This document shows positions 1 to 9,590 of a stretch of DNA of 16,106 nt, piece after piece. Made by a program: the position numbers and the translations under genes. The stretch spans positions 1 to 16,106 of the forward strand of contig JAISDM010000123.1 of NCBI GenBank assembly GCA_031264885.1. The letters are read 5' to 3'. Source of the stretch: Peptococcaceae bacterium. GTDB taxonomy: Bacteria; Bacillota; Peptococcia; DRI-13; UBA5745. The notes under the pieces are model-generated. The model saw only the letters and a program-made list of their open reading frames with translations, was not told the origin of the DNA and did not search any database. Every line of letters begins with the position of its first letter. Position 1 is the stretch's first letter.

Positions 1-66
1 AACCCACTAGACAATCTGGCGCCAGATTTTAGATTTACCAACGATTATGATGAATTTTATCTGTAA
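1..66 (+). CDS. 3' end of an unknown protein (partial)
   Basis: Frame 1 is open from the window edge to a TAA stop at 64-66 and encodes 21 residues ending in NDYDEFYL. The acidic, aromatic-rich tail reads like a normal protein C-terminus, but it is too short to assign to a family. If real, the gene runs rightward and converges on the small leftward stub at 75-116. No terminator hairpin follows it. An open frame this short could occur by chance, so support is modest. Confidence 0.35.
   Translation, partial: NPLDNLAPDFRFTNDYDEFYL
13..28. repeat. Perfect 16-bp palindrome
   Basis: AATCTGGCGCCAGATT is its own reverse complement. It lies inside the putative 3' end of the first gene. It could be a binding site for a dimeric protein or a chance palindrome. 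It has no loop and no T tract, so it is not a terminator. Confidence 0.4.
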
Positions 67-74
67 TCTTATAT

Positions 75-116
75 TCATATTGTACGCCTGGAAGAAATAG
101 CTTTATAAGCATCCAT
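75..116 (-). pseudogene. N-terminal stub resembling a nitroreductase-family protein
   Basis: On the minus strand a GAGGTG ribosome site stands about 7 bases before an ATG at 116. The frame encodes MDAYKAISSRRTI and then hits TGA. That stretch matches the usual start of nitroreductase-family flavoproteins, whose first helix ends in a conserved RRS/T-I-R motif. The other frames downstream do not continue the family, so the rest of the gene seems to have been replaced rather than shifted by a base. A ribosome site joined to a family-like start argues against chance, but 13 residues is thin evidence. Confidence 0.4.
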
Positions 117-195
117 AAAAAAACACCTCGTTATACAAATTTAGTAACACGCAGAACACCCCGGACAACCCCCCATTGCTAGACGCGGCGCTTCT

Positions 196-408
196 GTGAT
201 ATACTTTGAGCGGTACAGACAGATTATCGCCGAGCGCCGCCTCCCATTTCAGCCGGCATTGACCCCGACGCTGGATGAGCGGCTTGCCAGCGCGATACTC
301 AAGAAAAACATTCCAACCATAACGCTTGACGCGGATGAGAACGGATATGCCGTCATAGACAAGGAACAGCGCCCGGAGATTTACGGCTGGCTGGTGAATG
401 GATCATAA
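196..408 (+). CDS. Small hypothetical protein upstream of the TIR gene
   Basis: This frame encodes up to 70 residues from a GTG at 196 and is open back to 148. I see no good ribosome site before the GTG, so the true start is uncertain and the ORF may be the 3' remnant of a longer gene. The protein is mixed and soluble. It begins with a basic helix-like stretch (ERYRQIIAERRLPF) and ends with an acidic part containing TITLDADENGYAVID. No signal peptide or membrane segment is visible. Its TAA falls 16 bases before the chosen start of the TIR gene and the two run the same way, so they may be co-transcribed. I do not recognise the family. Confidence 0.45.
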   Translation: MIYFERYRQIIAERRLPFQPALTPTLDERLASAILKKNIPTITLDADENGYAVIDKEQRPEIYGWLVNGS

Positions 409-424
409 CACAAGGGGATCGGAT

Positions 425-2557
425 ATGTCAAAAAACAAAGCGGCTTATGAGACGTTCATCAGCTACCGCCACAAAGAGTTGGACACCCGTCTGGCGAAGG
501 CCATTCACAGGCAGCTGGAAACCTACCGCATCCCGTCCAATATCGCCAAACGCGCGGGGAAAAAGCGGATGGGCAAGGTATTCCGCGACCAGGACGAACT
601 GCCCCTGCTGGCCGATTTAGGCGAAGGCGTCCGCCGCGCTTTGGAAGCCAGCGAATGGCTCATTGTCGTATGCTCTCCGGATCTGCCGGAGTCGAAATGG
701 TGCATGGCGGAAGTGGATTATTTTATCGAGCTGGGCAGGCGCGACCGGATTCTGACCGTTTTGATCGGCGGCGAGCCGAAGGAAAGCTTCCCGCCCCAGC
801 TGCGTTTCGAGGCGTTGAACGGCGAAACCGTGGAGCGGGAGCCTCTGGCGGCGGATGTCCGGGGGAACTCGGCGGCGGCGTCTCTGAGGAAGCTGCGCCG
901 GGAGAAACTGCGCCTGCTGGCGCCCATGCTGGGCGTGGGCTACGACGACCTGCGCCGCCGTCAGCGCCGCCGCTCCATGCAAATGGCGGCCGCCGCCGGC
1001 CTGTCTGTCGTTTTGATTCTCAGCGCGTTTCTGGCCTATGCCCTGGTTCAGAATACGCGCCTGGAACGTCAGCGAAACGCGGCGCTGCAAAGTCAATCCC
1101 GCTTTCTATCCAATATTTCCCAGGAAATGAATCAGGCCGGCGACACCATGAGCGCTTTGATGCTGGCCTTGGAGGCCCTGCCGGGGGATCTTCAAAAACC
1201 GGACAGGCCCTTAGTCGCCGAGGCGGAAGCGGCTCTGCGTCAAGCCATGCAGGGGCCGGCGGGGGAGGGTTTTGTCCTGGACAGCGGCAGCCGAATTGAG
1301 AATACCGCCTATATGGGCGCGATCCCATCGGCGGACGGCAGAATCATACTGAACATAAACGCCGCTCCCTATGAGGAATACAATGTCTTTACGGGGGAAA
1401 CGCTGCGGCGCTTCGATATAGTGGACGGTTTCTTCACGGGACTTTTCGCCTACAGCCCGGACGGGAAATATTTGGCGCTGCACTCAACCAAGACCATCAG
1501 CGGCGATCCTCGGGTCGTCGCCGAAAGATTTGAGTTTTATGATTCGGACAGAAAACTTGCGTCCTTTGAGCATAAAGGAGATTATTTCACAGAGCAGATC
1601 CGGTTCGCGCCGGGCGGGAACGGCGAGATACGCCTGACTGTCCGCCGGACCTACACGCTGGAGGTGTACCGCTGCAACCGGCAATCCGGCTTTCTGGAGG
1701 AGGAATTCCATACAAACGTTTTGCCGGCAGGCGAGGACGCCGCGTATCTGAGACGCGTGATTTGGAATCCGGACGGCAGCCGGATGCTTCTCTCTTATGG
1801 AAGTAAGCCGGATGATTGGGACAGCCCCGTATGCGCGGCGGACGGGCGGACGGGGAAGATACTCGGGACGGTTCCCGTTGCCGAGGCCGTGGAATGGAGT
1901 CCGGACGGCGGGCGGATCCTCTGCGTCCGGGAAGACGGGGGCTATCAGCTGTGGGACGGCGAACCCGGGGGCGTCCTGATCGATTTGGAGCTGCCGGCGG
2001 ACGTCCGTGTGACGGATGTTTATCACAGGGATTATGAATATATGCCTAAGTTCAGCCCGGAATCGGGCAAAGTCGCCTTGCTGGGCGCGGACGGTATTTG
2101 CCGGGTTTACCGCGCGGCGGACGGCGCGCCGCTCTGTTCCCTCAGCGCCGCCGCCCTTGCGGATAACCTCAGATCCCCGGATCTGGAATCCTTCTCATGG
2201 AGCGCGGACGGCAGGTACTTGGCTTGTGTAAGCGAATTCGAGGAAGTCTTTGTATTCGACGCCGAAAACGGCGGTCTGACGCAGACGCCGGACACCGATG
2301 GCAAGTCTGTGTCGGACGCGCTGTTTATTCCCGGGACCAATACGATCGCCGTTTTGGGATCGGACAGGCCCTCCATAGGGCAGGCAGGGGCCCTGCTCAG
2401 CGGCGGCGCGGAAAATCTCACGGCGGGAGACGTCTTTCGGGCGATTCCGCGGATCGCCGGCATGATCCTCAACGCTGAGGATTGGGAAGATAAGCATTTG
2501 TTATTCCGGATTGGATGTCCGGCGGTCAGGAATACATACCGGCGGCAGCGATTTTAG
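425..2557 (+). CDS. TIR-domain membrane protein with WD40-like propeller (N-terminal part of a split gene)
   Basis: This 710-aa protein starts at ATG 425, placed about 6 bases after AAGGGGAT. An ATG at 398 lacks such a site. Residues about 8-120 are a TIR domain, with FISYRH near the start, VFRDQDELP in the middle and SKWCMAEVDYF around 90-100. E96 fits the catalytic glutamate of NAD-cleaving bacterial TIR domains. A basic run (RRRQRRR) precedes one membrane helix at about 187-208. A coiled-coil-like linker with ALMLALEALP follows, as in other bacterial TIR or STAND proteins with propellers. Blade motifs such as SPDGKYLA, NPDGSRM and SPDGGRIL then repeat. The basic run predicts a cytoplasmic TIR and an external propeller. 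The frame stops at 2557 in mid-propeller, while the propeller continues in another frame. NADase activity is inferred from the family. Confidence 0.85.
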   Translation: MSKNKAAYETFISYRHKELDTRLAKAIHRQLETYRIPSNIAKRAGKKRMGKVFRDQDELPLLADLGEGVRRALEASEWLIVVCSPDLPESKWCMAEVDYFIELGRRDRILTVLIGGEPKESFPPQLRFEALNGETVEREPLAADVRGNSAAASLRKLRREKLRLLAPMLGVGYDDLRRRQRRRSMQMAAAAGLSVVLILSAFLAYALVQNTRLERQRNAALQSQSRFLSNISQEMNQAGDTMSALMLALEALPGDLQKPDRPLVAEAEAALRQAMQGPAGEGFVLDSGSRIENTAYMGAIPSADGRIILNINAAPYEEYNVFTGETLRRFDIVDGFFTGLFAYSPDGKYLALHSTKTISGDPRVVAERFEFYDSDRKLASFEHKGDYFTEQIRFAPGGNGEIRLTVRRTYTLEVYRCNRQSGFLEEEFHTNVLPAGEDAAYLRRVIWNPDGSRMLLSYGSKPDDWDSPVCAADGRTGKILGTVPVAEAVEWSPDGGRILCVREDGGYQLWDGEPGGVLIDLELPADVRVTDVYHRDYEYMPKFSPESGKVALLGADGICRVYRAADGAPLCSLSAAALADNLRSPDLESFSWSADGRYLACVSEFEEVFVFDAENGGLTQTPDTDGKSVSDALFIPGTNTIAVLGSDRPSIGQAGALLSGGAENLTAGDVFRAIPRIAGMILNAEDWEDKHLLFRIGCPAVRNTYRRQRF
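2494..2557 (+). other. Frame-change window within the TIR/propeller gene
   Basis: The upstream TIR frame (frame 2) and the downstream propeller frame (frame 1) are both open between 2494 and the stop at 2557. One -1 (or +2) shift anywhere here would give a single protein of roughly 1,150-1,170 residues. I found no canonical X-XXY-YYZ slippery heptamer in the zero frame. That favours a mutation or sequencing error over programmed frameshifting, though two coupled genes remain possible. Confidence 0.65.
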
Positions 2558-3888
2558 GCGTCGGAAACGGCAAAAACGCCGGGGATGCCGGAATCACCGA
2601 AGACAACGGCGGCGCAGACGCCGGGGACGCCGGCATCCTCATGGCGAACCGGGTAAATTGGACCGCCGACGGAACATTCATCCGCGTGGATATCGGAACG
2701 CCGTTGACGGCGGCGCTGCTGACCGGGAAGCAGAATCCCCGCGACTACTTTGCCCGGCAGGCGCTTGTGAATCCGGACGCCCCGGCGCCCCCCGCGAGCC
2801 TGCCGGAGGGAGCGTTCGCCCTGGAATACAGCCCTTCCGGCCTGCGCGCGCTGACCGTTTGGCCTGCGGAAGATTACGTCCGCATGATTTTTGACGCGGA
2901 ATCCGGACAAAGCGCGCCCCTGGGAATCCCGGATCATTGGGACGACGGCTTCAAATACGCGAACACCGCAGCATTCGCGCCGGACGAACGAAAGCTGCGA
3001 TACGGCGCGGGCGTCTTTGACGCGGTTACGGGCGCCTTGCTGTATGAATTCGCGGAGGGGTCGGTCTCCGACCCCTCCGCGCAGAGCGCAATCAAGGCAA
3101 AGGACTTTTTCATCTGGAGCCCGGACGGCGCGCGCTTTGCCCTCCGCAGCCTGTCCGGCGCGGAGGAAACCGCGGGCGTCCGCGACGCGGTCACCGGCGA
3201 GAAACGCTTTGCGCTTCCGGGCGGCGGCTCGAACAGTCCGGACGGCCCGAACAACCCGGTATCCAACATCGTTTTCAGCCCGGACGGCACACAAATCGCC
3301 TACTCCGACACATCGCTCCGGTTAGCCGACGCGGGAACCGGTGAAATACGCTTCACACTTCCGGCGGACGACGGCCCGGTACTCAGCGCCGCCTTCAGCC
3401 CGGACGGCGGGCGGATCGCCTATTCCGGCGCCTCAATCCGCCTTGCCGATACAGGAACCGGCAAACTAGTCGCGGAAACGCGGGAATCCGGCGCCGCCGG
3501 CGGTGAACTCGCGTGGAGTCCGGACGGCCACATCCTCGCGGCACACGATTCCTATGGCCGGACGGCCATCTTTTACGACGGCGCGCTGAATCCCCTTTTT
3601 ACGCTGGAGAATCAAGACACGGCGCCCGGTTTTTCCTTCGATTCCCACTTCGTCCTTACCGGGAACGGCACGGTCTATTCGACGGAAAACGGCAAGCCCC
3701 TGCTGACAAACACCAGCCTATCCGCCGCCTTTTCCCCCGCCGGGCCGCGCTATGCCCTGCTTTTGGCCGACGGAAGCGTCCAAATCCGCGAACTGCCGCC
3801 TCTGAGCGAATTGATGACGAGGGCGCGCCTGCGTCTGAACGGACGCGTGTTCACAGCCAAAGAACGCGCCGAGTATTTTTTGGAGTAG
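2515..3888 (+). CDS. Beta-propeller (WD40-like) C-terminal part of the split TIR protein
   Basis: The frame encodes 457 residues if read from ATG 2515, which lies inside the end of the TIR ORF and lacks a convincing ribosome site. It has no TIR, membrane helix or signal peptide. It is a series of propeller-blade motifs: SPDGARFALRS, SPDGTQIAYSD, SPDGGRIAYSG and SPDGHILAAHD. Near its start is a short imperfect repeat of N/D-AGDAGI units. The blades match the style of the upstream protein, so I read it as the second half of one propeller. It could also be a separately translated, coupled subunit. It ends with ERAEYFLE at a TAG two bases before a leftward antitoxin-like stub. Confidence 0.7.
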   Translation: MSGGQEYIPAAAILGVGNGKNAGDAGITEDNGGADAGDAGILMANRVNWTADGTFIRVDIGTPLTAALLTGKQNPRDYFARQALVNPDAPAPPASLPEGAFALEYSPSGLRALTVWPAEDYVRMIFDAESGQSAPLGIPDHWDDGFKYANTAAFAPDERKLRYGAGVFDAVTGALLYEFAEGSVSDPSAQSAIKAKDFFIWSPDGARFALRSLSGAEETAGVRDAVTGEKRFALPGGGSNSPDGPNNPVSNIVFSPDGTQIAYSDTSLRLADAGTGEIRFTLPADDGPVLSAAFSPDGGRIAYSGASIRLADTGTGKLVAETRESGAAGGELAWSPDGHILAAHDSYGRTAIFYDGALNPLFTLENQDTAPGFSFDSHFVLTGNGTVYSTENGKPLLTNTSLSAAFSPAGPRYALLLADGSVQIRELPPLSELMTRARLRLNGRVFTAKERAEYFLE

Positions 3889-3889
3889 G

Positions 3890-3937
3890 CTATTCAAACT
3901 CGTTTACGCGGATATGCAACGTTTCGTTTTTAGCCAT
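3890..3937 (-). pseudogene. N-terminal stub resembling a RelB/DinJ antitoxin
   Basis: On the minus strand AGGGGTGAT stands about 9 bases before ATG 3937. The frame reads MAKNETLHIRVNEFE and then TAG. RelB/DinJ-family antitoxins often begin MAKTETLHIRV-, the first strand of their ribbon-helix-helix fold. The match breaks after VNE, next to the 3' end of the TIR/propeller gene, so the antitoxin appears cut at that junction. No toxin gene follows. It starts 20 bases after the three-gene cassette stops, in the same direction, and could be carried on that transcript. Confidence 0.45.
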
Positions 3938-3957
3938 ATAACATCACCCCTTAGATT

Positions 3958-4386
3958 TCATCCTGCGGAGCGGGGTATTAGTTGTGCATTTAACGCCAGA
4001 CTTGATGCAATTATATTGCGGATTCTTTTTTCCAAAACACCATCTTTGCGAAGCAAATTACCGTGGTACTGATTGCCTTCAATAAGAGCGCGCTCATATC
4101 GAAATACGTTTGTGTATAGAGGATTGCCAATAATCCTATCTGCATCACATCGCTTTATAATTGCGGCTCCATATCGAAATTGATATGTCTGCTCGTCCTT
4201 CTCTTTCCGCTGTTCCATTATAAGTTTCAAGGCGCTCTCATCGTCATACCAGTTAATTGACGACTCAAAAAAACCGTCGTCTCGCCCAGCGTCATCAAAC
4301 TGGAATATTTCGGCGGAGGCTCGTCCATCTGTATCAACAAAACCTGGGTTCGCCACGCCCCTGATAAACTTTTCAGGATAGCTCAT
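3958..4386 (-). CDS. Hypothetical protein, third gene of the TIGR04255 cassette
   Basis: This soluble protein of 142 residues starts at ATG 4386. GGAG lies 8 bases upstream, inside the preceding gene. Its start codon shares one base with the stop of that gene (TAATG), so translation is probably coupled. The first half is acidic and aromatic, with DDGFFESSINWYDD, and the middle has YQFRYGAAIIKRC. A later part (IGNPLYTNVFRYERALIEGNQYH) precedes a basic helix. No membrane segment, signal peptide or recognised catalytic motif is visible. The gene is less G+C-rich than the flanking signalling genes. I do not recognise the family; its role has to be inferred from its link to the TIGR04255 gene. Confidence 0.75.
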   Translation of the reverse strand: MSYPEKFIRGVANPGFVDTDGRASAEIFQFDDAGRDDGFFESSINWYDDESALKLIMEQRKEKDEQTYQFRYGAAIIKRCDADRIIGNPLYTNVFRYERALIEGNQYHGNLLRKDGVLEKRIRNIIASSLALNAQLIPRSAG

Positions 4387-4880
4387 TAAGTATTCTCCAG
4401 TACATATTCGACTATTTGGTCTACTGACCGTGAGATGTCGGCGTCAAGTTTTTGAGTATCAGCCATAAGCGAGCCCGCACTCTTATCTTGTGATACCACA
4501 AAAAAACTGCTTTCACTTCTCACTGGTTCCAAGGTAAAACCAACCCGAAAATCCTCAAAGTTCCATTCAAGCAAAGCGGCTTTATCGTCCTGTTGCACAA
4601 GATTCATCCGCGAAAGGTAGTTGTTCAAGGGCTTTCGCCTGTAAGCTCTTTGAAGCGAACGGTACAAATAAATGAGTACCTGCCTTACCTGTTCCGTCAC
4701 TTCGTGGTCTTCCAAACCTGCCATTCTATCCGAGAGGCTTGAAAATATATTTATGTTTGTCGGCAATACAATACCGTAAGGTTCAACATCCGACGCGGAA
4801 GCAGATGTTTTACCCACAGTTTTTCTGACCACTCTTTGATTGACTTCGTTGCAAAAACTGCTTGTTCTATCATGACTCAT
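4386..4880 (-). CDS. Hypothetical protein, second gene of the TIGR04255 cassette
   Basis: This protein of 164 residues starts at ATG 4880, which overlaps the stop of the TIGR04255 gene in an ATGA arrangement. That indicates translational coupling, since the local ribosome site is weak. The N-terminus is polar and Ser/Thr-rich, possibly disordered. A central helical stretch (TEQVRQVLIYLYRSLQRAY) is followed by strand-like segments such as LLEWNFEDFRVGFTLEP. The C-terminus is an acidic helix (ISRSVDQIVEYVLENT). No membrane helix or enzyme motif is visible and I do not recognise it. The gene order suggests that its product works with, and perhaps binds, the TIGR04255 protein. Confidence 0.75.
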   Translation of the reverse strand: MSHDRTSSFCNEVNQRVVRKTVGKTSASASDVEPYGIVLPTNINIFSSLSDRMAGLEDHEVTEQVRQVLIYLYRSLQRAYRRKPLNNYLSRMNLVQQDDKAALLEWNFEDFRVGFTLEPVRSESSFFVVSQDKSAGSLMADTQKLDADISRSVDQIVEYVLENT

Positions 4881-5695
4881 AATTCACTCAATTCGCTCGG
4901 CTCCATCGCGTCGTGCAGTTTCTCTGTGATAATCGACCTAATTAGCTTTCTTGCATAATCGTGAAGGTAAGTCAACGAAGCGTCCAGTTCTCCGATATTT
5001 TTACGAAGCATATACATATCGCTATCGACGATAAAGGATTCTTCGTCGCTAAAGATGGGGAGACCAAGGGTTGCGTCTCCGATGAAACCCTTGGCGGCGT
5101 TTATCTGAGCAATAGCGCCATTTCCGATATCAAGTTCGACAGCAGCGTTTTGATTCCGCACATCATCACTGATTTCGGAATTCGACATAAAGCCCAACAC
5201 AAACGGTTGAATGAGTTCAGGCCAGGCCGCGTCATTTAGATTTAACGCCGACTTCTTAAATGCATCCACATACCTTAAACCAATTCTTTCAAAAAATGCC
5301 GGACGATATATTTCCAATAGCGCGTCCAAAGGCTTCTGGAGATGCTCTTGGAAATTCTCCCAACGGTCGTAAGCCGAAGTTGACAACGCTAAGAATGTCG
5401 ATGTCAGGTTAATATGCCACTTCTCGTCTGCCGATGAGAACTTATAGTTGTTTATGGTTTCTGATTGGAAAATGCGCGGAGCAGGCGGTATTTCGTTGCC
5501 GCCAATATCCATAGTTATCTGTTGCTGCTGTTCCACCGCAACCTGAAACAAGGGATAATCATCCCTAATACGTTCCTGAAAGGCGGCAGGTTGCTTTTCA
5601 TTTATCATCAAGATACGCGGAAAGCGAAGCTGACAGACAACTTCTATAAGTGGGTTCTTCTTATAGATAACCCGTTGAAAGTCTGAAAACGGCAT
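4877..5695 (-). CDS. TIGR04255-family protein
   Basis: This 272-aa protein starts at ATG 5695, about 8 bases after a perfect GGAGGAGG. The frame is open further upstream, but no start there has such a site. The N-terminal motif NPLIEVVCQLRFPRI and a later FFERIGLRYVDAF are characteristic of the TIGR04255 family, which is about this length, sporadically distributed and of unknown function. No membrane helix or signal peptide is present, so it is probably cytoplasmic. It is the first gene of a leftward, tightly overlapping three-gene cassette with its own candidate promoter. The cassette is visibly less G+C-rich than the neighbouring kinase gene, which fits recent acquisition. Family assignment is from memory of the motif pattern. 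Confidence 0.75.
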   Translation of the reverse strand: MPFSDFQRVIYKKNPLIEVVCQLRFPRILMINEKQPAAFQERIRDDYPLFQVAVEQQQQITMDIGGNEIPPAPRIFQSETINNYKFSSADEKWHINLTSTFLALSTSAYDRWENFQEHLQKPLDALLEIYRPAFFERIGLRYVDAFKKSALNLNDAAWPELIQPFVLGFMSNSEISDDVRNQNAAVELDIGNGAIAQINAAKGFIGDATLGLPIFSDEESFIVDSDMYMLRKNIGELDASLTYLHDYARKLIRSIITEKLHDAMEPSELSEL

Positions 5696-5770
5696 TATAA
5701 CAACCTCCTCCAAATGATCTATTAACCGGCGCATTGCCCGATTTTACCGCAACCACGCTACTCTTGCTGT

Positions 5771-5799
5771 AGTATATTATATTCTGTCTTATAATGCAA
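5771..5799 (-). promoter_or_regulatory. Candidate promoter of the TIGR04255 cassette
   Basis: Reading leftward, TTGCAT (5794-5799) and TATACT (5771-5776) are 17 bases apart. A perfect TATAAT overlaps at 5776-5781 but has no -35 box at the right distance. Transcription would start about 70 bases before ATG 5695. The -35 box is weak (3 of 6), so this rests on the -10 element, the AT-rich context and the position between the kinase stop and the cassette. Confidence 0.5.
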
Positions 5800-5878
5800 G
5801 ATTCTTCACCTCGTTTAACACTTTCAACGTTTATTCTCTCAACGGTTATGTTACAAAAGCAGCCATTGCGTGCAGAAA

Positions 5879-8562
<2,684 letters not shown>

Positions 8563-8566
<4 letters not shown>

Positions 8567-9558
8567 GAATCGCTTCCCCTCGCTTTCCGCCGGATCCTTT
8601 CCGTTACGTCCACAAAACCCAAACCCTCCGGAACGGCCACTTTCACGGCGTCGGGCAGCACTTTGAATGTGATTTCGGATGTCATGAATAATTCGCCGTC
8701 CAAGATGACGGTCATAGGCGTTTCGCTTCGGCATGACATTTCACGGAAGCGCAGATGCGTGAATATCCGCGGGTATTTTTCAAACCGCCCGCGCGTGTAT
8801 TCCGGCATAATCGAAAGGGTGCGGAACGGGGAGATACGGTTCAAAAAAACAATGTCCAGTTCCCCGTCGTTCGGCGCGGCGTAAGGATTCGGGATGTTGC
8901 CGCCCCCGTTGAACGCGGTGTTCGCGATGTTCATATTGATATATTCGCCGGATTTGTCCGCGCCGTCAATTTTTACGGTATAGCGTTTCGGCAAAATGGA
9001 ACCGTTAATTATGCCGGTTATGGCGCCGATTTTATAGAGCGCCGGTATAAAACGGCGCATATATCTGTCTTTGCTCGTCGCTTTCATGATGCCGTTCATA
9101 CGCATAACCGCCTGACTTTCCGCTCCGATGCTGCAGTTGACCAAGGCGAAGCGCGAGCCGCACCGAATCAAATCCACAGGCACGGACGGCGCTCTCGACA
9201 GACGTTTGATATCGCGAAAAATCTCGAAATTCTCCACGCCCAGCGCGTTTACGAAATCGTTGGCGTTACCGTAAGGAACGCTGGCGAGCTCCGCGTTCTC
9301 AAACTCCGCCATACCGTTCAAGCAGTCAAAAAGTATCCCGTCGCCCCCAACGGCGTAAATTCTCACCGTTTCACCGTCCCTGACGCTCGCCGTATATCTG
9401 TGAACAGCAGCCACGGCGTCACGGGGACAGCGGGATATGTAGACCTTGTATTCCGCGCGGTTGCCGGCGGAAAAACAATTTTCCACACTGAGAAGAAAAC
9501 GCTTCAAATCCTCCAATTGAACAAAGGATTTGGGGTTTATGACGAAATAATGACGCAT
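8563..9558 (-). CDS. Diacylglycerol/lipid kinase, DgkB/YegS type
   Basis: This 331-aa protein starts at ATG 9558, close behind a GAGGGGGGG run. It belongs to the DAGK catalytic family, which transfers phosphate from ATP to a lipid hydroxyl such as that of diacylglycerol. The nucleotide-binding GGDG lies at 71-74 and is followed by PYGNANDF at about 95-102. FNGGGNIPNPYAAPNDGELD marks the second half of the catalytic core. The length matches the family and there is no membrane helix, so it probably acts at the inner face of the membrane. It sits 32 bases after the HD-GYP gene and overlaps the hybrid kinase start by 4 bases, so all three are likely co-translated. The actual lipid substrate cannot be read from the sequence. 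Confidence 0.9.
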
Positions 9559-9590
9559 GGCGCCCCCCCTCTTTCCCTCGCATAGATTCC

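Noticed and set aside
80..109. Possible rightward promoter TTGTAC-N18-TATAAG before the TIR gene
   Set aside because: The -35 matches only 3 of 6, the spacing is long, and it lies more than 300 bases from the TIR start. It is too weak to annotate.
2494..2557. Programmed -1 ribosomal frameshift signal
   Set aside because: No X-XXY-YYZ heptamer was found in the zero frame, and no convincing stem-loop at the right distance.
2554..3294. Minus-strand open frame opposite the propeller gene
   Set aside because: It is low-complexity and Arg/Gly/Ala-rich with no start signal, and it is antisense to propeller blades.
8567..8734. Upstream extension of the hybrid kinase to 8734
   Set aside because: It would overlap the lipid-kinase gene by more than 160 bases. 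ATG 8566 has a ribosome site and the usual 4-base overlap.
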